A stretch of 64,000 bases of DNA from Flavobacterium selenitireducens (GTDB lineage Bacteria; Bacteroidota; Bacteroidia; Flavobacteriales; Flavobacteriaceae). The notes beneath the pieces were generated by a model, which was not told the origin of the DNA, ran no database searches, and was given only the letters and a program-made list of their open reading frames with translations. Shown in pieces: positions 1 to 9,064 of the stretch (its first letter is position 1; each line of letters begins with the position of its first letter). Made by a program: the position numbers and the translations under genes. The stretch covers positions 248,001 through 312,000 of the forward strand of contig NZ_JAAVIY010000003.1 of assembly GCF_014748335.1 (NCBI RefSeq), read 5' to 3'.

Positions 1-1
1 T

Positions 2-172
2 TTTACACCCGGCGGATTACCCGGGATAGGCCATGCGGTCTGGGATGTCGAATTGCTTAAAGTGCGCAACGGAAAGCCCGGCTCATGGCGCATCGGTTGG
101 ATCGGTAACAGATTTATGACCGTGGACGATCGTCGTCTGCCGGATACTCTCGAAGAACTTCAAGTCGGATAA
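2..172 (+). CDS. imuA: ImuA C-terminus (partial; RecA-like partner of the ImuB/DnaE2 mutasome)
   Basis: Only the last 56 codons are inside the window; the frame enters at base 2 and stops with TAA at 170-172. The tail contains VELLKVRNGKPGSWRIGW, the type of C-terminal strand seen in RecA/ImuA-like proteins. The stop codon directly abuts the ATG of imuB, so the two are almost certainly co-transcribed and translationally coupled. ImuA proteins are RecA-fold accessory factors of the damage-induced ImuB-DnaE2 translesion machinery. The assignment rests more on position in the imuA-imuB-dnaE2 order than on this short tail; the ATP-binding region lies upstream of the window. Confidence 0.7.
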   Translation, partial: FTPGGLPGIGHAVWDVELLKVRNGKPGSWRIGWIGNRFMTVDDRRLPDTLEELQVG

Positions 173-1660
173 ATGGCACGGTACGCATCGCTATATTTCC
201 CGTATCTGCTTACAGATTACGTGTCGCGCAAACAATCGGAATACCGAGGGCAGGCATTCGTCATGGCTGTTTCGGAGCGCGGTCGGATGATCGTAAAAGC
301 TGTGAGTCCGCCCGCTAACAAAAAAGGCATTTTTCCTGGAATGGTCGTAGCAGATTGCAAAGCGATCTTTCCGGATCTGATCGTTTTAAAAACCGATCCG
401 CAACGCACAAAGAAATTGCTCACGGCACTAGCAGAGTGGTGTATAGGGTATACGCCATTCGTTGCGCTGGATTTGCCAGACGGTTTGATTCTCGACACCT
501 CGGGTTGCACACATTTATGGGGCGGAGAGCAGCGCTATCTCGAAAACATAAGTGCGCGATTGAATGCTTACGGGTATGACGTCCGCACCGCAATAGCCGA
601 CACCATAGGAACGGCTTGGGCGATGGCGCGTTTCGGATGTGAGCCTGTCGTAAAATCCGGGAGGGAACGACAGGCGTTGTCAGGGCTGCCACCATCGGCG
701 CTGCGACTTGAAGAGAATGTATTGGGGCGTCTTAAAAAGCTTGGATTGCTTACCATCTCAAGTTTTTTCGATATGCCCGATTCCGCTTTGAGAAGGCGTT
801 TCGGCCCGGCTTTACCGCATCGCATCCGTCAGGCATTAGGTTCCGAAGTTGAAATGATTCAGCCGGTAAGGCCCGTCGAGCCCTATCAGCAAAGGCTTCC
901 AAGTCTTGAGCCGGTTTGCAGCGCGGACGGTATCGCCATCGCATTGCAGGAATTGTTGCAACAGTTGTGTAAGCGCTTCGAAAGCGAAGGCGTCGGATTG
1001 CGGTCTGGGATTTTTAAAGCTTATCGCATTGACGGGGACGTACAGAAAATTGAGATCGGTACTAAGTTGGCGTCTTGCAACGTCAGCCATTTGTTCAGAT
1101 TGTTCGAACATAAGATCGGCACATTTGAGCCCGAATTGGGATTTGAGTTGTTCGTGCTTGAAGCATCCAAAGTCGATCAGGTATCGAATGAGCAAGGTGC
1201 CATGTGGAATGCCTCAGCCGAAAATGATGTGAAGGTAGCCGAGCTGTTGGACCGGCTGGCTGCTAAAATGCGTCCGGATTGCATCAGGCGCTATTTGCCC
1301 GCCGAACATTATTGGCCCGAGCGCTCGGTACAAGAAGCGATTTCTCTTGGCGATAAGCCGGTCACTTCGTGGCGAACTGATATTGCGCGTCCGGTGCATT
1401 TGCTGATGAAGCCCGAAATCATTGAGGTAGCGTTCGTATTGCCCGATTACCCGCCGATTTTTTTCCTGCACAAAGGTGAAAAACACGAGGTGGTGAACGC
1501 CGACGGACCCGAACGCATCGAACAGGAATGGTGGATCGAAGAAGGAAAGTTTCGCGATTATTACAGTGTCGAAGATGCTCACGGATCGCGTTTTTGGTTG
1601 TTCCGGCTTGGGCCTTATGATGAGAATCCCAAATGGTTTTTACACGGTTTTTTTGCTTGA
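173..1660 (+). CDS. imuB: ImuB, catalytically inactive Y-family polymerase-like mutasome scaffold
   Basis: The 495-aa product has a Y-family polymerase fold (palm/fingers about residues 1-240, little finger about 240-350) plus the C-terminal extension typical of ImuB. The acidic residues that bind catalytic metals in active Y polymerases are missing: the first motif reads RYASLYFPYLLTDY where DxDxF is expected, and the second reads LILDTSGCTHLWGG instead of an SxDE motif. Known ImuB proteins are inactive in the same way and act as an adaptor linking ImuA, DnaE2 and the sliding clamp. The ATG at 173 immediately follows the imuA stop. The next gene starts 3 nt after the TGA. Such cassettes are usually under SOS control, but the operon promoter lies outside the window. 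Confidence 0.9.
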   Translation: MARYASLYFPYLLTDYVSRKQSEYRGQAFVMAVSERGRMIVKAVSPPANKKGIFPGMVVADCKAIFPDLIVLKTDPQRTKKLLTALAEWCIGYTPFVALDLPDGLILDTSGCTHLWGGEQRYLENISARLNAYGYDVRTAIADTIGTAWAMARFGCEPVVKSGRERQALSGLPPSALRLEENVLGRLKKLGLLTISSFFDMPDSALRRRFGPALPHRIRQALGSEVEMIQPVRPVEPYQQRLPSLEPVCSADGIAIALQELLQQLCKRFESEGVGLRSGIFKAYRIDGDVQKIEIGTKLASCNVSHLFRLFEHKIGTFEPELGFELFVLEASKVDQVSNEQGAMWNASAENDVKVAELLDRLAAKMRPDCIRRYLPAEHYWPERSVQEAISLGDKPVTSWRTDIARPVHLLMKPEIIEVAFVLPDYPPIFFLHKGEKHEVVNADGPERIEQEWWIEEGKFRDYYSVEDAHGSRFWLFRLGPYDENPKWFLHGFFA

Positions 1661-1662
1661 TT

Positions 1663-4600
1663 ATGAGTTACGCGGAGTTACAGGCCACATCGAATTTCAG
1701 CTTTTTGCGCGGCGGTTCCCATCCGGAAGAACTTGTCGAGCACGCCAGGGATTTGGGCTACGGGCATATTGCAATCGCCGATAGGAATACATTGGCCGGG
1801 ATTGTACGCGCTTATGCCCATGCAAAAAAGATCGCCAGTGAAAACGAAGCAGCCCAAACGATCCGCGTCCTTGTAGGATGTCACCTTGAATTGCTCGACG
1901 GGCCGCCGTTGTTGGCTTATCCGACCGACATCAACGCCTATGCGAACCTGTCGGCTTTGTTGTCTGTCGGAAATCGCAGGACGGAAAAAGGGCGGTGTGA
2001 TTTGTACATATCCGATGTCTACCAATATGCCGATGGTTTGAAGTTCATCGCCATTGCGCCATTAAAATTGAATGAGGATTTTGATTTTGACCGGGATTTC
2101 AAGTTGGCGTTGACGGAATACAGGAAACGGTTTGGAAAATCGCTTTATCTGGCCGCGACGCGTTCTTATCAGTCCAATGACAGCAAGCGGCTGTTTCGCC
2201 TTGCCCAACTGTCGCGCGAAATGAACATTCGCCTCGTCGCTACCAACGATGTATACTACCACGCGCCAGAGCGTCGCCAATTACAGGAAGTACTGACATG
2301 CGTGCGCGAGAAATGCACCATTTATAACGCGGGTTTCCGCCTGCACCAAAATGCCGAACGCCACTTAAAAACGATTGATGAAATGCAGCGGCTGTTCCGC
2401 GATTATCCCGACGCAATCGAGGCGACACAGGAAATTGTCGCGGCCTGCCAATTTTGCCTGAGTGAATTGAAATATGTTTATCCCGAGGAAATTACACCTG
2501 AAGGAAACACGCCTCAGCAAGAGTTGGAACGGCTTACATGGGAAGGTGCGAACCGCCAATTTAAAGATGCGATTCCAGATGGTATCTGCAAACAAATCGA
2601 GTATGAGCTCCATTTCATAGCAAAGAACGATTATGCTTCGTATTTTTTGACGGTCCACGATTTTGTAAGGTTTGCAAGGGATCGCAACATCCTTTGCCAG
2701 GGCCGCGGTTCGGCTGCGAATTCCGTAGTGTGTTTTTGTCTGGGAATAACATCGGTAGATCCTTCAAAGACGAAATTGCTGTTTGCGCGGTTCATGTCCG
2801 ATGCGCGAAAGGAACCACCTGATATTGACGTGGATTTCGAGCATGAAAGGCGGGAGGAAGTCATCCAATACATATATGAAAAGTACGGGCGCGACCGGGC
2901 TGCCATCGTCGCTACCGTCACACAAGTACATCAAAAAGGCGCGATTCGGGACGTCGCCAAGGCAATGGGGCTTTCCGCCGATGCAGTCAACAGGCTTGCA
3001 GGTTCGATCTGGGAATTTACCGACGAATGGCTCGACGGGGATCGCGTTTCGTCTGAAGGATTCGACGCTTCCGACCCACATCTGATGAAAGTCCTCGAAT
3101 TGACCCGACAATATGTAGGATTTCCGAGGCAACTGGGGCAACATACAGGCGGTTTTATTATCACGCAGGGCAAGCTTTCGGACTTATGTCCGGTGATGAA
3201 CGCGCGCATGGAAGACCGTACGAACATCGAATGGAACAAGGACGACATTGAAGCCCTTGGATTCCTCAAAGTAGACGTACTCGCCCTTGGCATGCTTACA
3301 TGTATCCGAAAGGCGTTCGATTTGTGCAAAAAGCACTACGGCATCGATTATACCCTGGCGAACATTCCGCAGGATATAACAGCAGTGTACGACATGATTT
3401 GCAATGCCGATACGCTCGGTGTTTTCCAGATTGAAAGCCGCGCCCAAATGTCGATGTTGCCGCGTCTTAAACCACGTAAATTTTACGATTTGGTGATTGA
3501 GGTCGCGATTGTAAGGCCGGGGCCGATACAGGGCGACATGGTACATCCGTATTTGAGGAGACGTGACGGGAAAGAAGCGGTGGAATATCCTTCGGAAGAA
3601 TTGAAAAATATCCTGGGACGCACCTTTGGCGTGCCGCTTTTCCAGGAACAGGCGATGGAAATTGCAATCGTAGCCGCCGATTTCACTCCTGCCGAAGCCG
3701 ATGGTTTGCGTCGAAGCATGGCGACTTTCAAAGCCAAGGGAAAAGTCAGCGACTGGGAAAAGAAACTTGTTGAAGGCATGATCAAAAAAGGCTATAAGGA
3801 AGAGTTCGCCAAACGAGTGTTCCGCCAGCTCGAAGGCTTCGGATCGTACGGTTTCCCTGAAAGCCATGCCGCAAGTTTTGCCTTGCTCGTCTATGTGTCG
3901 TCCTATATAAAGTGTTTTTATCCCGATGTATTTGCCGCGGCTTTGCTCAACAGCATGCCCATGGGATTTTACCAACCGGCCCAAATCGTGATCGATGCGC
4001 GAAAGCACAATGTGGAAGTACGTCCCGTAGATGTCAACCTTTCGCAATGGGACAATACGCTGGAAGAAAAATCAGGTAAATATTTCGCCTTGCGATTGGG
4101 TTTCAGGCAAGTTAAGGGATTGTCTGTTGAAGATATGCAAAAGCTTACGCAGGCCAGGACACAGCCATTCCAATACGTGCATTCGCTACTCGATGCGGGC
4201 GTTCCGATGGCGGCTCTCGAAAAACTTGCCGATGCCGATGCTTTCCGGTCGATCGGGCTTGACAGGAGAAGGGCGTTGTGGGAAGTTTCAGCTTTGTCGG
4301 ACAGTCCTGTCGGATTGTTCGAAGGACAACCTTCCGCGAGTACGGGTGAGCCTCAACTCGAATTGCCGCTGATGACGGACGCCGCCCATGTCGTCGAAGA
4401 TTACGCGACCACCGGATTATCGCTCAAAGCACATCCCGTAAGTTTCGTACGCCAACAATTGGGCAGTCTTGGCATTACGCCATCGGGAGATCTCGGAAAA
4501 ATGAAAAATGGAGATGCGATAAAAGTCGCAGGCCTCATCACCGTCAGGCAACGACCCGGAACGGCCAAAGGCGTATTGTTCGTGACGATCGAGGATGAAG

Positions 4601-4866
4601 GCGGCTTTGCGAATGTAGTCGTTTGGGAAAAGGTTTTTGAAAAACACAGGCGCGACATCATCCAGGCGCGTCTGCTCATGATCGAAGGAAAACTGCAGAT
4701 AGAAGGACAAGTCATTTACGTCATTGCCCACAAATGCTACAATCTCTCGTCTCTTTTGCGTGGAATGGGAGCGAACAAGAATCCGGACGCGGTTTTGTCG
4801 ACATTGTCGCGATCGGATGAAAAAAACACAGAAGAAATTTTTTACAAAGGACGCAATTTCAGATGA
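1663..4866 (+). CDS. dnaE2: DnaE2, error-prone DNA polymerase III alpha subunit
   Basis: The chosen start is the ATG at 1663 (MSYAELQATSNFSFLRGG), 3 nt after the imuB stop; an in-frame ATG at 1633 lies inside imuB and would add an unrelated leader. The 1067-aa protein has an N-terminal PHP domain (about residues 1-75 onward), the C-family palm with PPDIDVDFEHERR near residue 385 (catalytic Asp residues of the DxD type), the preceding GRGSAANSVV motif, a helix-hairpin-helix region around 790-840 and an OB-fold near 945-1040. DnaE2 is the catalytic polymerase of the ImuA-ImuB-DnaE2 mutasome and performs mutagenic translesion synthesis after DNA damage. It differs from a replicative DnaE by its context and shorter length. 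Confidence 0.93.
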   Translation: MSYAELQATSNFSFLRGGSHPEELVEHARDLGYGHIAIADRNTLAGIVRAYAHAKKIASENEAAQTIRVLVGCHLELLDGPPLLAYPTDINAYANLSALLSVGNRRTEKGRCDLYISDVYQYADGLKFIAIAPLKLNEDFDFDRDFKLALTEYRKRFGKSLYLAATRSYQSNDSKRLFRLAQLSREMNIRLVATNDVYYHAPERRQLQEVLTCVREKCTIYNAGFRLHQNAERHLKTIDEMQRLFRDYPDAIEATQEIVAACQFCLSELKYVYPEEITPEGNTPQQELERLTWEGANRQFKDAIPDGICKQIEYELHFIAKNDYASYFLTVHDFVRFARDRNILCQGRGSAANSVVCFCLGITSVDPSKTKLLFARFMSDARKEPPDIDVDFEHERREEVIQYIYEKYGRDRAAIVATVTQVHQKGAIRDVAKAMGLSADAVNRLAGSIWEFTDEWLDGDRVSSEGFDASDPHLMKVLELTRQYVGFPRQLGQHTGGFIITQGKLSDLCPVMNARMEDRTNIEWNKDDIEALGFLKVDVLALGMLTCIRKAFDLCKKHYGIDYTLANIPQDITAVYDMICNADTLGVFQIESRAQMSMLPRLKPRKFYDLVIEVAIVRPGPIQGDMVHPYLRRRDGKEAVEYPSEELKNILGRTFGVPLFQEQAMEIAIVAADFTPAEADGLRRSMATFKAKGKVSDWEKKLVEGMIKKGYKEEFAKRVFRQLEGFGSYGFPESHAASFALLVYVSSYIKCFYPDVFAAALLNSMPMGFYQPAQIVIDARKHNVEVRPVDVNLSQWDNTLEEKSGKYFALRLGFRQVKGLSVEDMQKLTQARTQPFQYVHSLLDAGVPMAALEKLADADAFRSIGLDRRRALWEVSALSDSPVGLFEGQPSASTGEPQLELPLMTDAAHVVEDYATTGLSLKAHPVSFVRQQLGSLGITPSGDLGKMKNGDAIKVAGLITVRQRPGTAKGVLFVTIEDEGGFANVVVWEKVFEKHRRDIIQARLLMIEGKLQIEGQVIYVIAHKCYNLSSLLRGMGANKNPDAVLSTLSRSDEKNTEEIFYKGRNFR

Positions 4867-4870
4867 CCTA

Positions 4871-5509
4871 ATGATGACACTTTTTGACGATACCGACCTA
4901 TTTTCGTGCGGCACCAGCGGACGCACCGATTTCGACCTTCCCAATGCCGATGTGACGCTTCACGACGCTTTTTTCAGCAAAGAAGAATCCGATCGCTATT
5001 ACACTATACTTTTGAATGAAACGCCGTGGCGCGAATTTGAAATGGAGATGTACGACAAAACGGTCAAAGTCCCGCGTATGATTGCCTGGTACGAGGACAA
5101 AACCAATATCGGGGCCGAACAGCAAGGGCTTGACTGGACGCCTGAATTGCTCGAAATACGCAAACGGGTGGAACAGTATACGGGCACCCGTTTCAACAGC
5201 GTCCTGATTAATTTGTACAGAAGCGGAAAAGACGGCGTATCGTGGCATTCCGACCGCGAACACACGATCGGCAAAGATCCTACGATCGCTTCGGTAACGT
5301 TTGGAGAGACGCGCATGTTCCGCCTGAGGCACAAATTTATCAAAGATGTCCGACAAGCCGAAATCCCGCTGCATCACGGCTCATTATTGCTAATGGCCGG
5401 CACGACGAACAGTTTTTGGCAACACGAAGTTCCAAAAACCGCGAGAAAAGTACTGCCACGTATAAACCTTACGTTCAGGGTCGCCAAGCGGGTTCCCGAT
5501 ATCGGATGA
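4871..5509 (+). CDS. alkB: AlkB-like 2-oxoglutarate/Fe(II) dioxygenase (alkylated-DNA repair)
   Basis: The 212-aa protein starts at ATG 4871 (or the adjacent ATG 4874), 4 nt after the dnaE2 stop. It has the Fe(II) facial triad: HSD near residues 125-127 and a distal His in WQHEVPK near 185; the 2-oxoglutarate-binding Arg is in RINLTFR near the C-terminus. PRMIAWYED matches the nucleotide-recognition lid of the ALKBH2/3-like branch (PRxxxWYGD type). The family oxidatively demethylates 1-methyladenine and 3-methylcytosine in DNA. Its place at the end of the imuA-imuB-dnaE2 operon links direct reversal of alkylation damage with mutagenic bypass. Confidence 0.9.
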   Translation: MMTLFDDTDLFSCGTSGRTDFDLPNADVTLHDAFFSKEESDRYYTILLNETPWREFEMEMYDKTVKVPRMIAWYEDKTNIGAEQQGLDWTPELLEIRKRVEQYTGTRFNSVLINLYRSGKDGVSWHSDREHTIGKDPTIASVTFGETRMFRLRHKFIKDVRQAEIPLHHGSLLLMAGTTNSFWQHEVPKTARKVLPRINLTFRVAKRVPDIG

Positions 5510-5800
5510 CCGCGGTCAGCTTAAATCAATGCTGCGTTCAAAAATTCCAGAAAACGCAACAACGATAATCTATCAGCCGATTGGTATTTTGTTGTCGGTA
5601 ATAATCGTGCTCGTGATTATAGAAAGTTTAGGATCGATCAAAGGTTGCGCACGTTGCTTGCCCGCCAAACCTTTAGCTCAATAGCGGTAACCTCGAGCTT
5701 TGTGTTAGAGACGACAGTATCGGATTCTCATCCGGTGTGCTCGAAAATCAGAGACGCTAAGCATGAAACTGATCCAGGATTTAAGCAATCTCCATATAAC
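5510..5800. other. Intergenic region without a recognisable gene
   Basis: About 290 bp lie between alkB (+) and a convergent T9SS protein gene (-). Short open frames occur but have no ribosome-binding site or recognisable product. A tRNA-D-arm-like string near 5672 has no acceptor stem or T-loop around it. Apart from the minus-strand terminator at the right edge, no structured element was seen. Confidence 0.5.
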
Positions 5801-5823
5801 AAAAAAGACCGCCGCAGCGATCT
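5801..5823 (-). terminator. Rho-independent terminator of the T9SS protein gene
   Basis: On the minus strand a 7-bp stem (5806-5812 with 5817-5823, one G-U pair) closes on a 4-nt loop and is followed by a run of T, about 30 nt after the stop codon at 5853. Confidence 0.7.
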
Positions 5824-5852
5824 CTTAAGCAAAAATGATATTTAAATGAAAA

Positions 5853-7244
5853 TTACTCTTTCACGATTTTTAGGCTTGATGCGGTTCCATTGAAAAGCGT
5901 GATCCTGGCGAAATACAAACCGTTGGAAAGCCCGGAAACACTGATGGTTTCTGACGGATTTTGGTAGTCGCGGATCTTGCGTCCGTTGACATCGAAAAGT
6001 GCAATGCTTTCTACAGGCTGGGCCGAATCGATGTGGAGGATATCTTTGGCAGGATTCGGGTAGATACCAATTTGGTTTGCAACCGGATTATCAGTGCCCA
6101 ACGATTCTTCACAAAACCCAGTTACAGTAAAGACTTGATTGATTCCTTCAACGGGAATCCAGGAATTGCCCTGATCCTGGGACACGTAAGATGAACTTCC
6201 GATCCCGGGCGACGGAGTGGCTTCCCAAGTCAATAATTCCGAAGCATTTGGCGTAGGCCTTACATCGATAAAATAAGTACCTGCGGCAAGTTCGACAGGA
6301 GCGAATTCGAAAGAGAAGTCGATGATGATCGATGCGGCGTCGAACGCTTGCCCGGGAACCGGCCAGTAATCGTTGAATTGTTCGTATTCGGGCCCCTTGT
6401 TTTCGAACGAATGCAGGATGGCGCCCGGCGCTCCGTTTTCTGAGCTTCTGATGTTGATTGTCGCGTTGTGGAATCCGCCGCCCAAAAGCCATGCGTTCAT
6501 CGTAAAATGCGTGAGGTGGAATGTGGTGTTTTCCGGTACGATAAAGTCATCGGCTACAGAGATGATTTCTGAATTTGCGATAAATGGAACGCCGTCCGCC
6601 GGGAATTCCGTGCTATTTCCCTGAGAGCAAGCTTCGCCCATTTCCGGCTGGACTTCTCCCGAATCTGCGCAAGTCCCGATTACCTGGAACACTTTGTTGT
6701 AGTAACCCGTGCCTCCCCACGGCTCGTCCAAAAACTTGAAAAAATCAAATGCGCCATACGTTTGCTCGTTTGCTGTTCTTTCCCACCAAGCTCCGTTTTC
6801 GTCACCCGGGCTGGCCGATATCTGCAAGAAATATTTCCCTTTCCCGAAGACGACATTTTCAGGAAGGTCGATCGTCAATTTGTAAACGCTGAAGCTTTCG
6901 CCTTCGACATTGTAAACCAGTTCCGAGGCTGTCGGGATAAGTTCCTCAAATGCTGCTATGACGGCTCCGGGCATTCCGGCATCTTCCTCCAAAAACGACA
7001 CGTTTATGTATTCGAGGTCGGCCTGGCCTTTCAATAAATTCACGGTTATCTGATCGGCGGTAAACACAGACCCGAACGGCACCGAAAAATCGACCGCGCC
7101 CGCATATTCGAACATGCCGCCGGTAGAAACGTTTTCACCCATGCCATAGTTGTCGGAAGTCGTCCCCATGTTGCAGGCTTCCTGTCCGTATCCGAACGAC
7201 AATACGCCCATGAGGGCTAAAATTCCAAATAATTTTCTTTTCAT
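5853..7244 (-). CDS. Secreted protein with C-terminal T9SS sorting domain
   Basis: Translation from the ATG at 7244 gives a 463-aa protein with a clean signal peptide (MKRKLFGILALMGVLSFGYG, then Q). An upstream ATG at 7271 would add nine residues and spoil the signal peptide. The body has two similar beta-rich halves (about residues 20-195 and 200-375), each with a pattern of the form FxxExGxPGAVIxxFE followed by a G(K/T)YF strand, suggesting a duplicated jelly-roll-like module. The last ~75 residues (IYPNPAKDILHI ... SGLSNGLYFARI ... LKIVKE) match the type A T9SS C-terminal domain, so export across the outer membrane and surface attachment or release is expected. A TACTTTTG -7 element lies at 7269-7276. 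Enzymatic function is not evident. Confidence 0.85.
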   Translation of the reverse strand: MKRKLFGILALMGVLSFGYGQEACNMGTTSDNYGMGENVSTGGMFEYAGAVDFSVPFGSVFTADQITVNLLKGQADLEYINVSFLEEDAGMPGAVIAAFEELIPTASELVYNVEGESFSVYKLTIDLPENVVFGKGKYFLQISASPGDENGAWWERTANEQTYGAFDFFKFLDEPWGGTGYYNKVFQVIGTCADSGEVQPEMGEACSQGNSTEFPADGVPFIANSEIISVADDFIVPENTTFHLTHFTMNAWLLGGGFHNATINIRSSENGAPGAILHSFENKGPEYEQFNDYWPVPGQAFDAASIIIDFSFEFAPVELAAGTYFIDVRPTPNASELLTWEATPSPGIGSSSYVSQDQGNSWIPVEGINQVFTVTGFCEESLGTDNPVANQIGIYPNPAKDILHIDSAQPVESIALFDVNGRKIRDYQNPSETISVSGLSNGLYFARITLFNGTASSLKIVKE

Positions 7245-7353
7245 GTTGTGCTGTTTTTTGTTGAAACGCAAAAGTAGGGTTAACCAGCTCCTAATGGAGG
7301 CGAACCTCTTTTGAAATATTGAATTTCAAAAGTAAAAATCAGGCGGGAACCGG

Positions 7354-8964
7354 CTAAGATGCTGGTATAGAATCCTGTTTGGGCGAATGGGCCTTGCCTG
7401 CCTGTCGGATGAAAGACGACGGAGAAATGCCGGTAACTTTCTTGAAAATGGTCGAAAAGGCGCTGTGGGAAACAAATCCGGAGTCTTCTGCGAGATAGCT
7501 GATCTTGTAATTCAGGTATTCCGGATGCCCGTAAAGCTTTGCGCAAATGTAGCGGATGCGCAGCTCGTTAATGTAGCCGTTGAAATTGTTGTTTTTATTC
7601 GCCTTGATCACGGCCGAGACGTAAGCCGGATTTGTCTTGAGTTGGGTCGCAAGGTTCGGAAGCGTGATGTCCGGGTTGCGGAACTCCTGTTCCGACTCGA
7701 ATTTTTCCAGGCCTTCCAAAATCGCCTGTTCGACAGCCGCCGAAATGGCGTAGCGCGGTTCCTCTTCATCGGAGATAGGCGCGTCCTGGTCAACGTCCGG
7801 TTTCCGTGAAAACGACGCTACCTCATTTTGCAACCTGGCAATCAACGACTGGTAGATTTGTTTTTCCCTGCGCTTTTTCCGATTCAGGTAAAAAAACGAA
7901 GCGGCGCTAGCAACGACAATCCCAAGCAACAGCAGCAACAGCCATTTGAATTGCTTGTCGGAATCTTGGATCTTGGATCTCAGATCGTGTTGTTCGACGT
8001 CGAAAACCGTGTTGATCGCTTTTAGGTCCTGTGAATCCACAGCGCTTTTGAGCCCCAGGTATTTCTCGTTATAGATCGAATAATTCGCGTCGTCGCCTAG
8101 ATTTTTGTAGTTCAGGGAAAGGTTGAGGTAGATCTCGGTTTTAAGTGAGTTGTTGTGAAAAGCCGGGTCGCGCACGATTGCCTGGAGCGTGTCGATGGCC
8201 CGCGGATAATCTTTCTTTTTGGCGTATACCTCGCCCAAAGTTGCCTTGATGTAATAATCGAGGCTTTGATTGTTCGGATCCCTGACCGATAATGCGCGAT
8301 TGAGATAAGTCTCGGCCGAATCGGCAATTTCGAGATAGTAATACGAATTCCCGATATTATATAGCGAACGCCTGTAATGATACGGGTTCAACTGGGATTT
8401 GTCGCCGATTTGGTCTAATTCGGCAAGCGACTTCCTGTAATTTTCGTTTGCTTTTTTGAACGCTCGCTCGTTGAAATCAAGATTGCCGAGCTCGAGAAAA
8501 CTCAACGCCTTGAGCCGATGCTTGTAGGAACTCTCCGGCAGCCTTTCCATTTGCGATTTGGCAAGGTTGAGGTAATGGCGCGCCTTCTCGGTAAGGTTGA
8601 GATAGGAATACTGGTTGGCGATCGAGCCGTAAGCCTGCGCCATGAGTCCCGCCTGGTTGCTGTCTTCGGCCGCGGCCTTTGCCTTGAACAGGTAAAAAAT
8701 AGCTTTGTCGATGTTGTTCTGACCGAAGTACGCTTCCGAAATACGCGAATAAACTTCAAATTGCTGTTTGTGCGATTCGGAATGATTGGCGATATATTGC
8801 CCGAGTTTGACGATTTTGGCCACTTCTTTTCTATCGATCGACAGCAACACGCTTTGTAAGCTGTCCAGTTTTCGAGCCGATGCCGTCTGGGCAAAACTAT
8901 CTGCCGACTGAACAAACACAGCCGTGATCACGAGATAGTTCGCTACGAAAAAAAGGGTGCGCAT
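7354..8964 (-). CDS. TPR-repeat membrane-anchored AraC-family transcriptional regulator
   Basis: The start at 8964 gives MRTLFFVANYLVITAVFVQS, a signal sequence; the upstream ATG at 9018 would put an unrelated leader in front. About residues 30-330 form tetratricopeptide-type helices (repeated A..Y.. and Y..I(G/A)NxYYYLE units). One transmembrane helix (WLLLLLLGIVVASAASFFYLN, about residues 345-365) follows, and the C-terminal ~100 residues are an AraC HTH pair ending in the FSTIFKKVTGISPSSF signature. The topology, periplasmic TPR sensor then membrane then cytoplasmic DNA-binding domain, is common in Flavobacteria. It is transcribed alone; the antiporter gene upstream on the same strand is 100 bp away. 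Targets are unknown. Confidence 0.87.
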   Translation of the reverse strand: MRTLFFVANYLVITAVFVQSADSFAQTASARKLDSLQSVLLSIDRKEVAKIVKLGQYIANHSESHKQQFEVYSRISEAYFGQNNIDKAIFYLFKAKAAAEDSNQAGLMAQAYGSIANQYSYLNLTEKARHYLNLAKSQMERLPESSYKHRLKALSFLELGNLDFNERAFKKANENYRKSLAELDQIGDKSQLNPYHYRRSLYNIGNSYYYLEIADSAETYLNRALSVRDPNNQSLDYYIKATLGEVYAKKKDYPRAIDTLQAIVRDPAFHNNSLKTEIYLNLSLNYKNLGDDANYSIYNEKYLGLKSAVDSQDLKAINTVFDVEQHDLRSKIQDSDKQFKWLLLLLLGIVVASAASFFYLNRKKRREKQIYQSLIARLQNEVASFSRKPDVDQDAPISDEEEPRYAISAAVEQAILEGLEKFESEQEFRNPDITLPNLATQLKTNPAYVSAVIKANKNNNFNGYINELRIRYICAKLYGHPEYLNYKISYLAEDSGFVSHSAFSTIFKKVTGISPSSFIRQAGKAHSPKQDSIPAS

Positions 8965-9064
8965 CAACAAGGATAAATTCGACCTAAAGTTGGTTAAATT
9001 TTCAGGAATGCAGTGCAATCGGATTGTTAATTTGGCTTATCGCAGACACAAAAGACATTTCAGG

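Noticed and set aside
3184..4047. Minus-strand 287-codon frame opposite dnaE2
   Set aside because: Antisense shadow of a well-conserved polymerase gene.
5660..5760. tRNA-like string
   Set aside because: A D-arm-like run occurs, but no acceptor stem, anticodon stem or T-loop can be drawn.
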